Shown here piece after piece: positions 48,296 to 57,075 of a DNA stretch of 64,000 nucleotides (position 1 is the stretch's first letter; each line of letters begins with the position of its first letter). The notes beneath the pieces are model-generated. The model had not been told where the DNA came from, made no database searches, and worked only from the letters and a program-made list of their open reading frames with translations. The stretch is from Deltaproteobacteria bacterium (GTDB lineage: Bacteria; Myxococcota_A; UBA9160; UBA4427): the NCBI GenBank assembly GCA_029261855.1, contig JAJDAN010000031.1:124001-188000 (forward strand), written 5' to 3'. The translations under genes and the position numbers were made by a program.

Positions 48296-48533
48296 TAGTT
48301 AATGAGCTGCAGAAACCGTAGCCCGCTCGCTGGATATCGCGCTGCCCCATTCGGGTTATCCGACGCATCGTATCCGCCTCGTTCCGCGCTGCAACTCCGC
48401 GAACTCGCGTGGTTCCGGTCCGTTCTCGCTGCGCAAATGCGGCGGTCTGATGGCGCAGAACATGTCGCCATATTCGTGATAGCGCGCACGCCTCTTCGGA
48501 TCGCGTACATCGGGCCCACGACCACCCTCCCCG
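48296..48533. other. Intergenic spacer between array and thiolase gene
   Basis: 238 bp after the thiolase stop. No gene, hairpin or attC-like element recognised. Several in-frame stops in all frames compatible with a gene start. Confidence 0.4.
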
Positions 48534-49763
48534 CTACAGCCGCTCAACAATCGTCGCCGTCCCCATCCCACCACCCGTACACATCGCGATCAACCCCGTC
48601 TGCTTGTCCTGCCTCTCCATCTCGTCCAGCACCGTCTGGATCAGCATCGGGCCGGTCCCCCCGATCGGGTGACCCAGCGCGATCGCGCCGCCGTTCACGT
48701 TCACCTTGTCCGGGTCGACCTTCGAGTCCTTGAGGAACTTCAGCACGACGGCCGCGAACGCTTCGTTGACTTCGAACAGGTCGATGTCGTTCCAGGTCAT
48801 TTTGGCTCGGTCGAGGCATTGCTTGGCGGCGGGCTCTGGGGCGGTCAGCATGATCAGGGGTTCGGTGCCGGCGGTTGCGGTCATCAGGATTCTGGCTCGG
48901 GGCTTCAGGCCGTGGGCCTTTGCGTAGTCGGGGCTTGCCAGCAGGATGGCGCTGGCTCCGTCGACGACTCCGGATGAGTTTCCGGCGTGGTGGACGTGGT
49001 TGACCTTGTCGACTTGCGGGTAGACGTCCTTGCAGTAGTCGTCGAAGCTTTTCTCGTAGCCCTTCATGACGGTGGTGCCCATCTGTTCGAAGGATGCGGA
49101 GAGGCCTCCCAGCATGTCGACGGTGGTGCCCGGACGCGGGTGTTCGTCCTTGTCGAGGGCGAGGCTGCCGTCTTCGTTGTGGATGGGGACGATGCTGTTT
49201 GCGAAGCGCTTGTCGGCGATGGCGGCTTCGGCGCGGTCCTGGCTTCGCACCGCGTAGGCGTCGCAGTCTTCGCGGCTGAAGCCTTCGATGCTGGCGATCA
49301 GGTCGGCGGAGATGCCTTGGGGCACCTGGGGGTGCTTCTGGAAGAGGTGCTCGTTGCCGGCGTGGAAGCCGTGGGCGTGGGTGGGGGCGTAGCGCGACAT
49401 GGATTCGACGCCGCCGCCGACCACCAGGTCCTGGTGGCCCGCCATGATGCCCATGGCGGCGAAGCTGACGGCTTGTTGGCCCGAGCCGCAGAAGCGGTTG
49501 AGGGTGACGCCCGATGCGGTGTTGGGCCAGCCGGCGTCCAGGGCCGACATGCGGGCGATGTCGTTGGCGTGGTCGCCGCTGCCGGCCGCGCAGCCCGCGA
49601 CCACGTCGTCCACGTCCTTCGGGTCGAAGCCGACCTTCTTTTCCAGGGCCTGCAGCACCTGCGCCAGGATGCGCTGGGGGTGGATGTGGGCCAGACCGCC
49701 CTTGCCCGGCTTGCCGCGGCCACGGGGGGAACGAACGCCGTCGATGATCCACGCTTCGGACAT
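48534..49763 (-). CDS. Acetyl-CoA C-acyltransferase (thiolase)
   Basis: 409 residues from ATG 49763, with AGGAG 7 nt upstream. TLNRFCGSGQQAVSFAA carries the nucleophilic Cys92; NVNGGAIALGHPIGGTG the catalytic His; LIAMCTGGGMGTATIVE the second, proton-shuttling Cys. The enzyme cleaves or forms the C-C bond of 3-ketoacyl-CoA in the cytosol. The subfamily is of the acetyl-CoA acetyltransferase/beta-oxidation type; no other beta-oxidation gene is next to it. Confidence 0.94.
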   Translation of the reverse strand: MSEAWIIDGVRSPRGRGKPGKGGLAHIHPQRILAQVLQALEKKVGFDPKDVDDVVAGCAAGSGDHANDIARMSALDAGWPNTASGVTLNRFCGSGQQAVSFAAMGIMAGHQDLVVGGGVESMSRYAPTHAHGFHAGNEHLFQKHPQVPQGISADLIASIEGFSREDCDAYAVRSQDRAEAAIADKRFANSIVPIHNEDGSLALDKDEHPRPGTTVDMLGGLSASFEQMGTTVMKGYEKSFDDYCKDVYPQVDKVNHVHHAGNSSGVVDGASAILLASPDYAKAHGLKPRARILMTATAGTEPLIMLTAPEPAAKQCLDRAKMTWNDIDLFEVNEAFAAVVLKFLKDSKVDPDKVNVNGGAIALGHPIGGTGPMLIQTVLDEMERQDKQTGLIAMCTGGGMGTATIVERL

Positions 49764-49875
49764 GGGGGACTCCTGGGTCTGAGGGACGAGTTGGGATGAG
49801 AGCCGCGATGCTAGCAATGGGGCCGAACGGCAGATAGCCTACGCGTCCCGCGCGCCCAGCTGGAGGACCGACCCG

Positions 49876-50463
49876 ATGGCTTCGGCCGATTCGACCTGGA
49901 CCACACCGGAAGGCGACAAGAGTCGTCACCTGCCCCTCGCGGATCTCGAGCACAAGCTCGCCGCGTTGCCGCCCGCGCCCAAGGATCGCGGCCGCGTCGT
50001 CGCGATCTTCGCACGGCCCGGGTCGAACCAGCGCACACCCCTCGAAGAGGCGACGCTCACCGCCGCCAAGGGCGTGCCCGGCGACCGATGGTCGCACCCG
50101 CGCCCCGAGAAAGGCGACCCGAAGCCTTCCCAGATGCTCGCCACGATGCAGGCCGGCGTGGCCGAGATGATCGCCAACGGGCAGCCCATGGGCTTGTTCG
50201 GCGACAACCTGTATCTCGATCTCGATCTTTCCGAAGGCAACCTGCCCCTGGGCACGCGCGTGAAGGTCGGCGGCGCGCTGCTCGAAGTGACCCCCGAAGA
50301 ACACAACGGCTGCCTGAAGTTCAAGGCGCGCTTCGGGTCCGACGCCTTGCGCCTGGTTTCGCGCAAGGAGACCCGCGACCAGAACCTGCGCGGCATCTAC
50401 TTCATGGTCGTCGAAGACGGGCCCGTGAAGGTGGGCGACGCTGTCGAGGTGGTGCGAGGCTAG
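49876..50463 (+). CDS. MOSC-domain protein
   Basis: 195 residues. TLEEATLTAAKG-like EEATLTAAKGVPGDRW, FGDNLYLDLDLSEGNLPLGTRVKVGGALLEVTPEEHNGCLKFKARFG is the MOSC beta-barrel with the conserved Cys (HNGCLKF). MOSC domains bind or transfer sulfur in molybdenum cofactor chemistry, or act as stand-alone sulfur carriers. It is divergent from the thiolase. Confidence 0.86.
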   Translation: MASADSTWTTPEGDKSRHLPLADLEHKLAALPPAPKDRGRVVAIFARPGSNQRTPLEEATLTAAKGVPGDRWSHPRPEKGDPKPSQMLATMQAGVAEMIANGQPMGLFGDNLYLDLDLSEGNLPLGTRVKVGGALLEVTPEEHNGCLKFKARFGSDALRLVSRKETRDQNLRGIYFMVVEDGPVKVGDAVEVVRG

Positions 50464-51585
50464 CTACCCGCTCTCGTCGGGATCCGAACCTTCCGGATCC
50501 TTCGGCTTCTTCACCGAGGAACGGGCGAGATCGTCGAGCAGGTCCGGAACGAAGCGCTCGTTGAAGCCCGCTACGACTGCGAACACGAAGAGCGGCAGTG
50601 GCGCTCCGCCGATGAGCCCGAGCGCGATGTCAGCGGAGCTCACTGCGGCGACGAGGCCGCCGAATATCGCTCCCACGAAGACACGCACGAACGCCTGCAA
50701 CGCGAGCGCGAGCCTTGGCGCAAGGGGGTCGATGTCGAGCCCGCCGACCCGCTGCAGCAACGAGACGCCTGCGCCGACAACGCCACCCCAGCAGCCAACG
50801 GCCAAGCTCTCTGCGAAGGCACCGGTGAGCGCTTCGCCCTGATAGAGCTTCCAGAGGGGCAGCGCGCTGGCGACGACCAGCAGGAAGACGGTCACTCCGA
50901 CATATCGATTGCGAACTGACTGCGCTCCCCGGGTCTCGATGAACTTCCGAGCATCGTTGAAGGGGTCTTCCAATCGCTCTGGTTCCGGCGAGACAAAGAG
51001 CGCATGGAGACCAGAACCTAGAAGCGACATCGCCACATCTCGCTGAGGACTCGACAATGAGGACCTGGCGATGGAACTCAAGCGACTGAACTCGGGCAGG
51101 TGCTGTCGTGCGCCACCGGCCGGATCGAAGTGATACCAGCCGACCCCACCCTTGGCGGTGCGCCACACACCGAAACCAGGACCGTGCCCGTAGGTCTCTT
51201 CGATCGGTCCCAACTTCGAGATCAGCTTGCGTGCGGGATCAAAGATCCGCATCGGATCTCTTTCATCCTTGTGGTCAAGCGCGAGCGCCAGACACCTCGC
51301 GGCTAGCGGAGCCAGGTGCTGTTCAGCGCTGTGCGCGAGGCTCTCCTCTGCCTCCAGAAGCACGCGATCGTACTCCGCGAAGATCGGCAGCAGGTGATCG
51401 GGAACGTTGAAACTCTCGCATCGGACGTATCCCATCTCATCGCGAAAGATGATGTGGTGGGGGCCCTCGTGCATGATGTGACGGATCTTCGCGCCGGATC
51501 GAACTCGGTCCCCGACCCGATACTTGCCGTCCGCGCCTTGACCTTCGCCCGGCGTCTCGACGCCCTGCCCTTGCGGATCGCTCAT
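50464..51585 (-). CDS. Hypothetical membrane protein with four C-terminal helices
   Basis: 373 residues from ATG 51585. The N-terminal 190 residues are soluble and contain YRVGDRVRSGAKIRHIMHEGPHHIIFRDEMGYVRCESF, a small beta-barrel-like segment, and WYHFDPAGGARQHLPEF. The C-terminal part has four helices (~228-245, ~253-275, ~292-325, ~330-348). No family recognised. Convergent stop one base from the MOSC gene. Confidence 0.55.
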   Translation of the reverse strand: MSDPQGQGVETPGEGQGADGKYRVGDRVRSGAKIRHIMHEGPHHIIFRDEMGYVRCESFNVPDHLLPIFAEYDRVLLEAEESLAHSAEQHLAPLAARCLALALDHKDERDPMRIFDPARKLISKLGPIEETYGHGPGFGVWRTAKGGVGWYHFDPAGGARQHLPEFSRLSSIARSSLSSPQRDVAMSLLGSGLHALFVSPEPERLEDPFNDARKFIETRGAQSVRNRYVGVTVFLLVVASALPLWKLYQGEALTGAFAESLAVGCWGGVVGAGVSLLQRVGGLDIDPLAPRLALALQAFVRVFVGAIFGGLVAAVSSADIALGLIGGAPLPLFVFAVVAGFNERFVPDLLDDLARSSVKKPKDPEGSDPDESG

Positions 51586-51609
51586 TGCAGTCACCTCTTC
51601 TTGGGCTGC

Positions 51610-53097
51610 CTACTGCGTCACTTCGCCCAGGGCATCTTCGCCTGCGGCGATGTCTTCGGCGGGTGAGTGGCCGAGCGCACCCGCGAGGGCGCGGCTTCGC
51701 AGGGCGGCCTGGGTCGCTTGCTGCACTTCGCGGTTGATCGTGTAGTAGCGGAACACCCAGATCGCGAAGAGCGTGATCGAGACGGCGCCGAGGTTCAGCA
51801 GGCCGAGGTCGCGGATGGCGGTGGCGGGCACCTCGCTCGGGCCCGCCTGGAGCGGGAAGGCGATCCAGTCGAGGCCGACACCGGCGATGAAGTGGCCGAA
51901 GCCGGATGCGAGCTTGCCGCTGAACGACGTCGCGCTGAAGAAGATGCCCTGTTGCGACTTGCCGGTGTTCAGCACGTGCTGCTCGGCGACGTCCGCCATC
52001 ATCGAGCCGGCGGAAACGAAGCTGGTGGCGGCGATGGTGAGGTTGACGACCAGCAGGAACAGGATGATCGGCAGCAGCAGCGGCGAGCCGTTCTCGGGGA
52101 ACCAGCCCAGCAGGCGCAGGATGACTGCGGCGTTTCCGACGAATGCCGAGGAGACGCAGCCGAACAGCAGGGTCGGCATCTTGTCGAAGCGCGCGTGCAG
52201 CTTGCCGACGATGGCGGCGCCCAGCATGAAGCCCAGCACCGAAGGCAGGATCAGGATCTGCAGGTGTTTGGTGTCGAAGCCCCAGAAGTAGAGGTTGAGG
52301 TGCGTGGCCAGGGTGGAGAGGACGCCGAAGAAGATGCCGTAGAGCGTGAAGCCGATGAACAGCGAACGGAACGACACGTTCTGCCAGGCCGACGCGAACT
52401 CGCGCACGATGCGGCCCACCGAGAAGGGCTCGGGGTGCTCGGGCGCCTTCGGCATGTTGGGGATCTCGTGGCGCGTGCCGTACGCCGAGTACCAGATGGT
52501 CACGAACATGATGACGCCGGCGAAGACCGCGTAGCCCGGGTAGCCCGCCGGGTTGAGCATGCCGCGCTCGAACTCGGGGGTTTCGGGGAAGAAGATCCCG
52601 TAGGCGGCGATGGTGGTGAGCGCGCCGCCGACGACGGCGAGCATGGTGCGCCACGCGACGATGGAGGTGCGTTCCTGGTAGTCGTCCGAAAGCTCGGCGC
52701 CCATGGCCAGGTGCGGCACGTGGTAGAGGGTCATGGCCCCGCGCACCAGGATCGCGAAGACCGTGAGCCACACGAACATGCCCGTCTGCCCCATGCCTGC
52801 GGGCGGCAGGAAGAGACCCACGTAGGTGATGCCGAGAGGCACTGCCGACGCGTACATGAACGGATGGCGCCGGCCGCGCGGCGACTTCCAGTTGTCTGAA
52901 AGCGAGCCCGCCAGCGGGTCGGTGACCGCGTCGAAGATGAGCGCGATCAGGATGGCGGTGCCGGCCAGGCTGCCGGAAAGGCCGAGCACCTGGGTGAAGT
53001 AGAAGAACAGGAAGGTGGTGAAGCCCTGGTTCTTGACCTGCTCGCCCACCTGGCCGAGGCCGTAGGCGAACTTGGTGTGGACCGAGAGCTTCTTCAC
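51610..53097 (-). CDS. GPH-type (glycoside-pentoside-hexuronide) MFS symporter
   Basis: 495 residues with 12 hydrophobic helices. KFAYGLGQVGEQVKNQGFTTFLFFYFTQVLG and FDAVTDPLAGSLSDNWKSPRGRRHPFM are the two diagnostic GPH blocks (helix 1 and the D..P.G.SD...RGRRRP loop). MTLYHVPHLAMGAELSDDYQERTSIVAWR completes the N-half. It carries a sugar- or glycoside-like substrate with a cation across the inner membrane. ATGA-coupled to the upstream Gfo/Idh gene. Confidence 0.88.
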   Translation of the reverse strand: MKKLSVHTKFAYGLGQVGEQVKNQGFTTFLFFYFTQVLGLSGSLAGTAILIALIFDAVTDPLAGSLSDNWKSPRGRRHPFMYASAVPLGITYVGLFLPPAGMGQTGMFVWLTVFAILVRGAMTLYHVPHLAMGAELSDDYQERTSIVAWRTMLAVVGGALTTIAAYGIFFPETPEFERGMLNPAGYPGYAVFAGVIMFVTIWYSAYGTRHEIPNMPKAPEHPEPFSVGRIVREFASAWQNVSFRSLFIGFTLYGIFFGVLSTLATHLNLYFWGFDTKHLQILILPSVLGFMLGAAIVGKLHARFDKMPTLLFGCVSSAFVGNAAVILRLLGWFPENGSPLLLPIILFLLVVNLTIAATSFVSAGSMMADVAEQHVLNTGKSQQGIFFSATSFSGKLASGFGHFIAGVGLDWIAFPLQAGPSEVPATAIRDLGLLNLGAVSITLFAIWVFRYYTINREVQQATQAALRSRALAGALGHSPAEDIAAGEDALGEVTQ

Positions 53098-54179
53098 GCG
53101 GGCGCCGCCAGCTCTGACAGCTCCGCCAGTTCCGCGAGGTCGACGGGGCGTCGCTCATCGATGGAGAGATGCGCAGCGACGCCGATGGCCACGGAAGCGA
53201 GTCCGTCCAGGACGGTCACCTCGGGCGGCGTGCCGTTGCGGATGGCGTCGAGAAAGAGCAGGTGCTCGACGTAGCTCGCGCCGTGGTGGAAGCCCGTGTG
53301 CTGCACGCGCGGGTCGGGCTCGGCGGCGAGTGTTTCCCACTTGCGGAATTCGCGGCCGCCTCGGACAAGGGTTCCGTCCGGCACGACGACGTCGAGTTTG
53401 CCCCTGGTTCCGGTTGCCACGATCTCCTGCTCGTTCCGGCTCGATTCCGCGAACATGCAGAGGTCGAGACACGCCCTCGCTCCGCCCTCGTAGTCGACGA
53501 TCACGTAGGCGTTGTCGAGGATGTCCGGCGTCTCGCCAGCGTAGCGTTCGTCGAGATGGTTCACGTCCTGGGCGCCGGACGCGTACACGCGCAGCGGCTT
53601 CCCCGGCAGAACGAGATTCATCAAGTCGAAGAAGTGGCAGCACTTCTCCACCAATGTACCGCCGGTATTGCGGTTGAAACGATTCCAGTCGCCGACCTTG
53701 GGCAGGAAAGGAAAGCGATGCTCGCGGATGAAGAGCATCTTGACGTCGCCCACCGCGGGCAGCTCGCGCAGGAACTGGGCGACGGGCGGCATGTAGCGGT
53801 ACTCGAGGCCCACCTGCACGACGCCCGGGTGCGACGGCGTGCGCGCGACGACCTTGCGGCAGTCTTCGAGGGTGGTGCACATGGGCTTCTCGAGCAGCAC
53901 GTGCACGCCGCTGTCGAAGACGGCGTCCATCACGTCGCCGTGGGTGTTGTTCGGCGACGCGACGACCACCGCGTCGATGTCGGCCTGGGCCAGCATGTCG
54001 CGGTAGTCGGCGAAGACGGCGATCTCGCTGCCGCGGTCGCCGCACGAGAGCCGCGCCATGTCGAGAGACCCGGGGTGCGGGTCGGCGGCGGCGGTCACGC
54101 AGGCGCCGTCGATGGCCTCGATGTTGCGGATGTGCTCGCAGCCCATCATGCCCGAGCCGATGATTCCGTAGCGGATCAC
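53094..54179 (-). CDS. Gfo/Idh/MocA-family oxidoreductase
   Basis: 361 residues from GTG 54179. IRYGIIGSGMMGCEHIRNI is the NAD(P)-binding Rossmann fold; VASPNNTHGDVMDAVFDSGVHVLLEKPMCTTLEDC contains the EKP motif diagnostic of the family. VGLEYRYMPPVAQFL and the C-domain with LVEKCCHFFDLMNLVL match sugar/inositol dehydrogenases. With the kinase-like protein and the GPH transporter it forms a coupled three-gene unit, suggesting uptake and oxidation of a polyol or sugar. Confidence 0.88.
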   Translation of the reverse strand: MIRYGIIGSGMMGCEHIRNIEAIDGACVTAAADPHPGSLDMARLSCGDRGSEIAVFADYRDMLAQADIDAVVVASPNNTHGDVMDAVFDSGVHVLLEKPMCTTLEDCRKVVARTPSHPGVVQVGLEYRYMPPVAQFLRELPAVGDVKMLFIREHRFPFLPKVGDWNRFNRNTGGTLVEKCCHFFDLMNLVLPGKPLRVYASGAQDVNHLDERYAGETPDILDNAYVIVDYEGGARACLDLCMFAESSRNEQEIVATGTRGKLDVVVPDGTLVRGGREFRKWETLAAEPDPRVQHTGFHHGASYVEHLLFLDAIRNGTPPEVTVLDGLASVAIGVAAHLSIDERRPVDLAELAELSELAAPA

Positions 54180-54934
54180 GCGCCGTGCTCCTGTTTCTCT
54201 TTCCTGGCTCTCATCGCTTCGCTCGCTTCGAGAACGTCCACCTGGCCGCGCAGCTGCAGGAGGACCGGCCCCGGATCGTCCAGCTCGTCTTCGAACACCG
54301 CGATCTCGAGCAGGCCCCGCAGCTGCTTCGAAGGGTAGTGCCTCCCCACGGCCGCGACGTCGGAAAGAACCGCCGGGATCAGGCGGGGCCCCGCGACGTA
54401 GTAGGGGTCGATCAGCACGAGACGGCCGTCCGCGCGCTGCAGGACGTTGTCCGGGCGCACGTCGAGGCCGCCCCACCAGCCGAGACGCCGGGCGCCTTCG
54501 GCGGCGGTGGCCCGCAGCAGATCGAACACCCGGCGAAGGGCCGGGTCGCGCTGGCGCGCATCCGCCCAGGCGAGCAGCTCGGCATCCGTGGCCGCGCGGT
54601 CCAGCCACTTCGTCTCACCGAGGGCGCCGCACAGGTCTCCGGCGCGCGCTTCGTCCGCCGGAGCCAGACGTTCCATCACCACCAGTTGACCGGCGGGCGC
54701 GAGATCGCAGCGCCAGTCGATGCGCTGGAAGAAGTCCTCGTCCGGATGCGCGAGGCAGGTTTCCACGTGCAGCGCGTAGGCGGGATCGAACGGGACGACG
54801 CGTGCGACCTGCGTGCCGTCGGGCGACAGGTACACCTGCGCCCAGTCGCCGCGTGCGTGCCAGCGCCAGCCGGCGGCTTCGAGGGCCGTGCGGGCTGCGC
54901 GGTGGTGCTGTCCGGGTTCGACGCCGTCGATCAT
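54176..54934 (-). CDS. Kinase-fold protein of unknown substrate
   Basis: 252 residues. DWAQVYLSPDGTQVARVVPFD is the N-lobe; LGWWGGLDVRPDNVLQRADGRLVLIDPYYVAG holds a catalytic-loop-like DxRxxN and the metal-binding D (LIDPY). The fold is that of aminoglycoside/fructosamine-type kinases but the HGD is replaced by GLD, which is unusual. Overlaps the oxidoreductase start by 4 nt (GTGA). Lies 18 bp after parC. Confidence 0.68.
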   Translation of the reverse strand: MIDGVEPGQHHRAARTALEAAGWRWHARGDWAQVYLSPDGTQVARVVPFDPAYALHVETCLAHPDEDFFQRIDWRCDLAPAGQLVVMERLAPADEARAGDLCGALGETKWLDRAATDAELLAWADARQRDPALRRVFDLLRATAAEGARRLGWWGGLDVRPDNVLQRADGRLVLIDPYYVAGPRLIPAVLSDVAAVGRHYPSKQLRGLLEIAVFEDELDDPGPVLLQLRGQVDVLEASEAMRARKEKQEHGA

Positions 54935-54952
54935 GCAGCGCCGGATGAAAGC

Positions 54953-57025
54953 TCAGAAGAGCTCGGCCTGCCCTTTTTCGCCCCCGTCCGAGCCCCCGCC
55001 CTTCTTGCCGCCTTTCTTCTTGGAAGTGTTCTTGCCGGATGTCTTCTTGCTCGTCGTCTTCTTGCTCGCGCTGGGCTTCGGGGCGTGCTTCGGCTCGCTC
55101 TTCACCCTCGCCTTGGCGGGCGCCGGCGTGAAGCTCAGCCGGGCGACGGGCTTCGGCGCCAGCCGCACACCGCGCGCGGTCGCCGACGTGACTTCCAGGT
55201 CCGACAGGTCGTATTCCGAACCCTTCACCCGCTGCCGCTTCATCGCCACATAGGTGAGCTTCGCGGTGCCGGTTTCGCCTTCCTGCAGCAGCAGGTCGAC
55301 GCGGCCCTTCGGGTCTTTGACGAGGCGGTATTCCTTGTTGCGGATGAACTTCTCGATGCGGATGCGCTTCGCGAAGGCCAGGCGCTTGGCGTCGCGATAC
55401 ACGACGGTGAACTCGACGCCCTTTTCCGGGTCGAAGACGTGGCAGTAGATGAGCTTCGCCCCGAAGAACTGCTTGTCCGGCGGCGGCATGATGCGGTACG
55501 TGCCGTCGGCGGCGATGGCGAGCACCATGTCGTATTCGCTCACGTTCATGCGGAACAGATCGCCCCGCACCCCCGAGCCGAAGTAGCCGCTGTCCGGGTC
55601 GTAGCTGAGCTTGACGTTCTGGAGCGCGACCTCCTTCTTGTCGACCACCTCGATCTTCTTGATCTCGGTGAGGCGGGGGAACTGGTCGCCGTAGCGCTCG
55701 AGCAGCGATTCCACGTAGCGGATCGTGGTGCGCTTCATGTTGCTGAGCTTCTCGTCCACCTCGCCGATCTGGGCGATCACGTCGTCGATGTCGCTGCGGT
55801 TCTTCTCGATGTCGAAGGCCGAAATGCGCCGGATGCGGATCTCGAGCAGCCGCTTCACGTCGTCGTCCACCATCGGGCGCACGAACTGCTTGGCGAACTT
55901 CTGCATGCCCTTCCAAACGACGTCGTTGACCTTCTCGGCGGTGTCGGCGGTCTCGAGCTTCTTGTAGACGCCCTTCTCGATGAAGATCTGCTCGAGGGTC
56001 AACCAGTGCTGGCGGTCGAGCAGGCGTTCGCGCTGCCATTCGAGCTCGGCCTTCAAGAGCTCGACGAGCTTCTCGGTCAGCGCGCGCAGGATGTCGGTGA
56101 CGGCCATCTGCACGGGGGTGCGGCCGTCGATGACCGTGATGTTCGACGACACGGAAACCGAGCAGTCCGTATAGGCGTAGAGCTGGGGGATGACTTCCTT
56201 CGGCTGCACGCCCCGGGCCAGGGTCAGCTCGATCTCGGCCTTGTCGGTGGTGAAGTCATCGATGGACGAGACCTTCACCCGGCCCTTCTGGACGGCGGCC
56301 TCGATGGACGCGATCAGGCTCTCGGTGGTGGTCCCGTAGGCGACCTCGGTGATCTTGACGTGCTTCGGGTCGACGATCTTGATCTTGGCGCGCGCCTCGA
56401 CCTTGCCGCGGCCGTCGTCGTAGGCGGCCACGTCCATCTCGCCGCCCTGGGGAAAGTCCGGGAAGAGCTCGATCTTCTTCTTCTTGAGGATGGCGATCTG
56501 CGCTTCCCACAGCTCTCTCAGGTTGTGGGGCAGGATCTTCGTCGCCATGCCGACGGCGATGCCCTCGGTGCCGAGCATCAGCACGACGGGCAGCTTGGCG
56601 GGCAGCCGCACGGGCTCGTCGTTGCGCCCGTCGTAGCTGGGCACCATCTCGGTCAGGTTGTCGTTGAAGAGCGTCTCGAGGGCGAGAGGCGACAGCCGGC
56701 ACTCGATGTAACGGGCGGCCGCCGCGGGGTGGCCCGTCAGCAGGTTGCCGAAGTTGCCCTGCCGGTCGATGAAGAAGCCCTTGTTGGCGAGCACGACGAG
56801 GGCGTCGGCGATGGACGCGTCGCCGTGCGGGTGCAGCTTCATCGTCTCGCCGATGACGTTGGCCACCTTGTGGAAGCGGCCGTCGTTCATGCTGAAGAGC
56901 GTGTGCAGGATGCGCCGCTGGACCGGCTTGAGGCCGTCGACCAGGTCCGGGATGGCGCGATCGAGGATGAAGTAGCTCGCGTAGTCGAGGAAGTGCTCGC
57001 GCATCATCGATTCGAGCTGTGCCAT
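54953..57025 (-). CDS. parC: DNA topoisomerase IV subunit A
   Basis: 690 residues from ATG 57025. LDYASYFILDRAIPDLVDGLKPVQRRILHTL is the winged-helix start; ARYIECRLSPLALETL carries the active-site tyrosine of type IIA enzymes. The C-terminal beta-propeller is short, and a Lys/Ser-rich tail (KKTSGKNTSKKKGGKKGG) follows, longer than in most ParC. Cuts and passes DNA with ParE; essential for chromosome decatenation. Encoded 50 bp after parE on the same strand. Confidence 0.92.
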   Translation of the reverse strand: MAQLESMMREHFLDYASYFILDRAIPDLVDGLKPVQRRILHTLFSMNDGRFHKVANVIGETMKLHPHGDASIADALVVLANKGFFIDRQGNFGNLLTGHPAAAARYIECRLSPLALETLFNDNLTEMVPSYDGRNDEPVRLPAKLPVVLMLGTEGIAVGMATKILPHNLRELWEAQIAILKKKKIELFPDFPQGGEMDVAAYDDGRGKVEARAKIKIVDPKHVKITEVAYGTTTESLIASIEAAVQKGRVKVSSIDDFTTDKAEIELTLARGVQPKEVIPQLYAYTDCSVSVSSNITVIDGRTPVQMAVTDILRALTEKLVELLKAELEWQRERLLDRQHWLTLEQIFIEKGVYKKLETADTAEKVNDVVWKGMQKFAKQFVRPMVDDDVKRLLEIRIRRISAFDIEKNRSDIDDVIAQIGEVDEKLSNMKRTTIRYVESLLERYGDQFPRLTEIKKIEVVDKKEVALQNVKLSYDPDSGYFGSGVRGDLFRMNVSEYDMVLAIAADGTYRIMPPPDKQFFGAKLIYCHVFDPEKGVEFTVVYRDAKRLAFAKRIRIEKFIRNKEYRLVKDPKGRVDLLLQEGETGTAKLTYVAMKRQRVKGSEYDLSDLEVTSATARGVRLAPKPVARLSFTPAPAKARVKSEPKHAPKPSASKKTTSKKTSGKNTSKKKGGKKGGGSDGGEKGQAELF

Positions 57026-57075
57026 ATCGCTTCCTGTGTCTTCCGTTCTTGCCGCGGTGGGCTTCGAAAGAGTCT

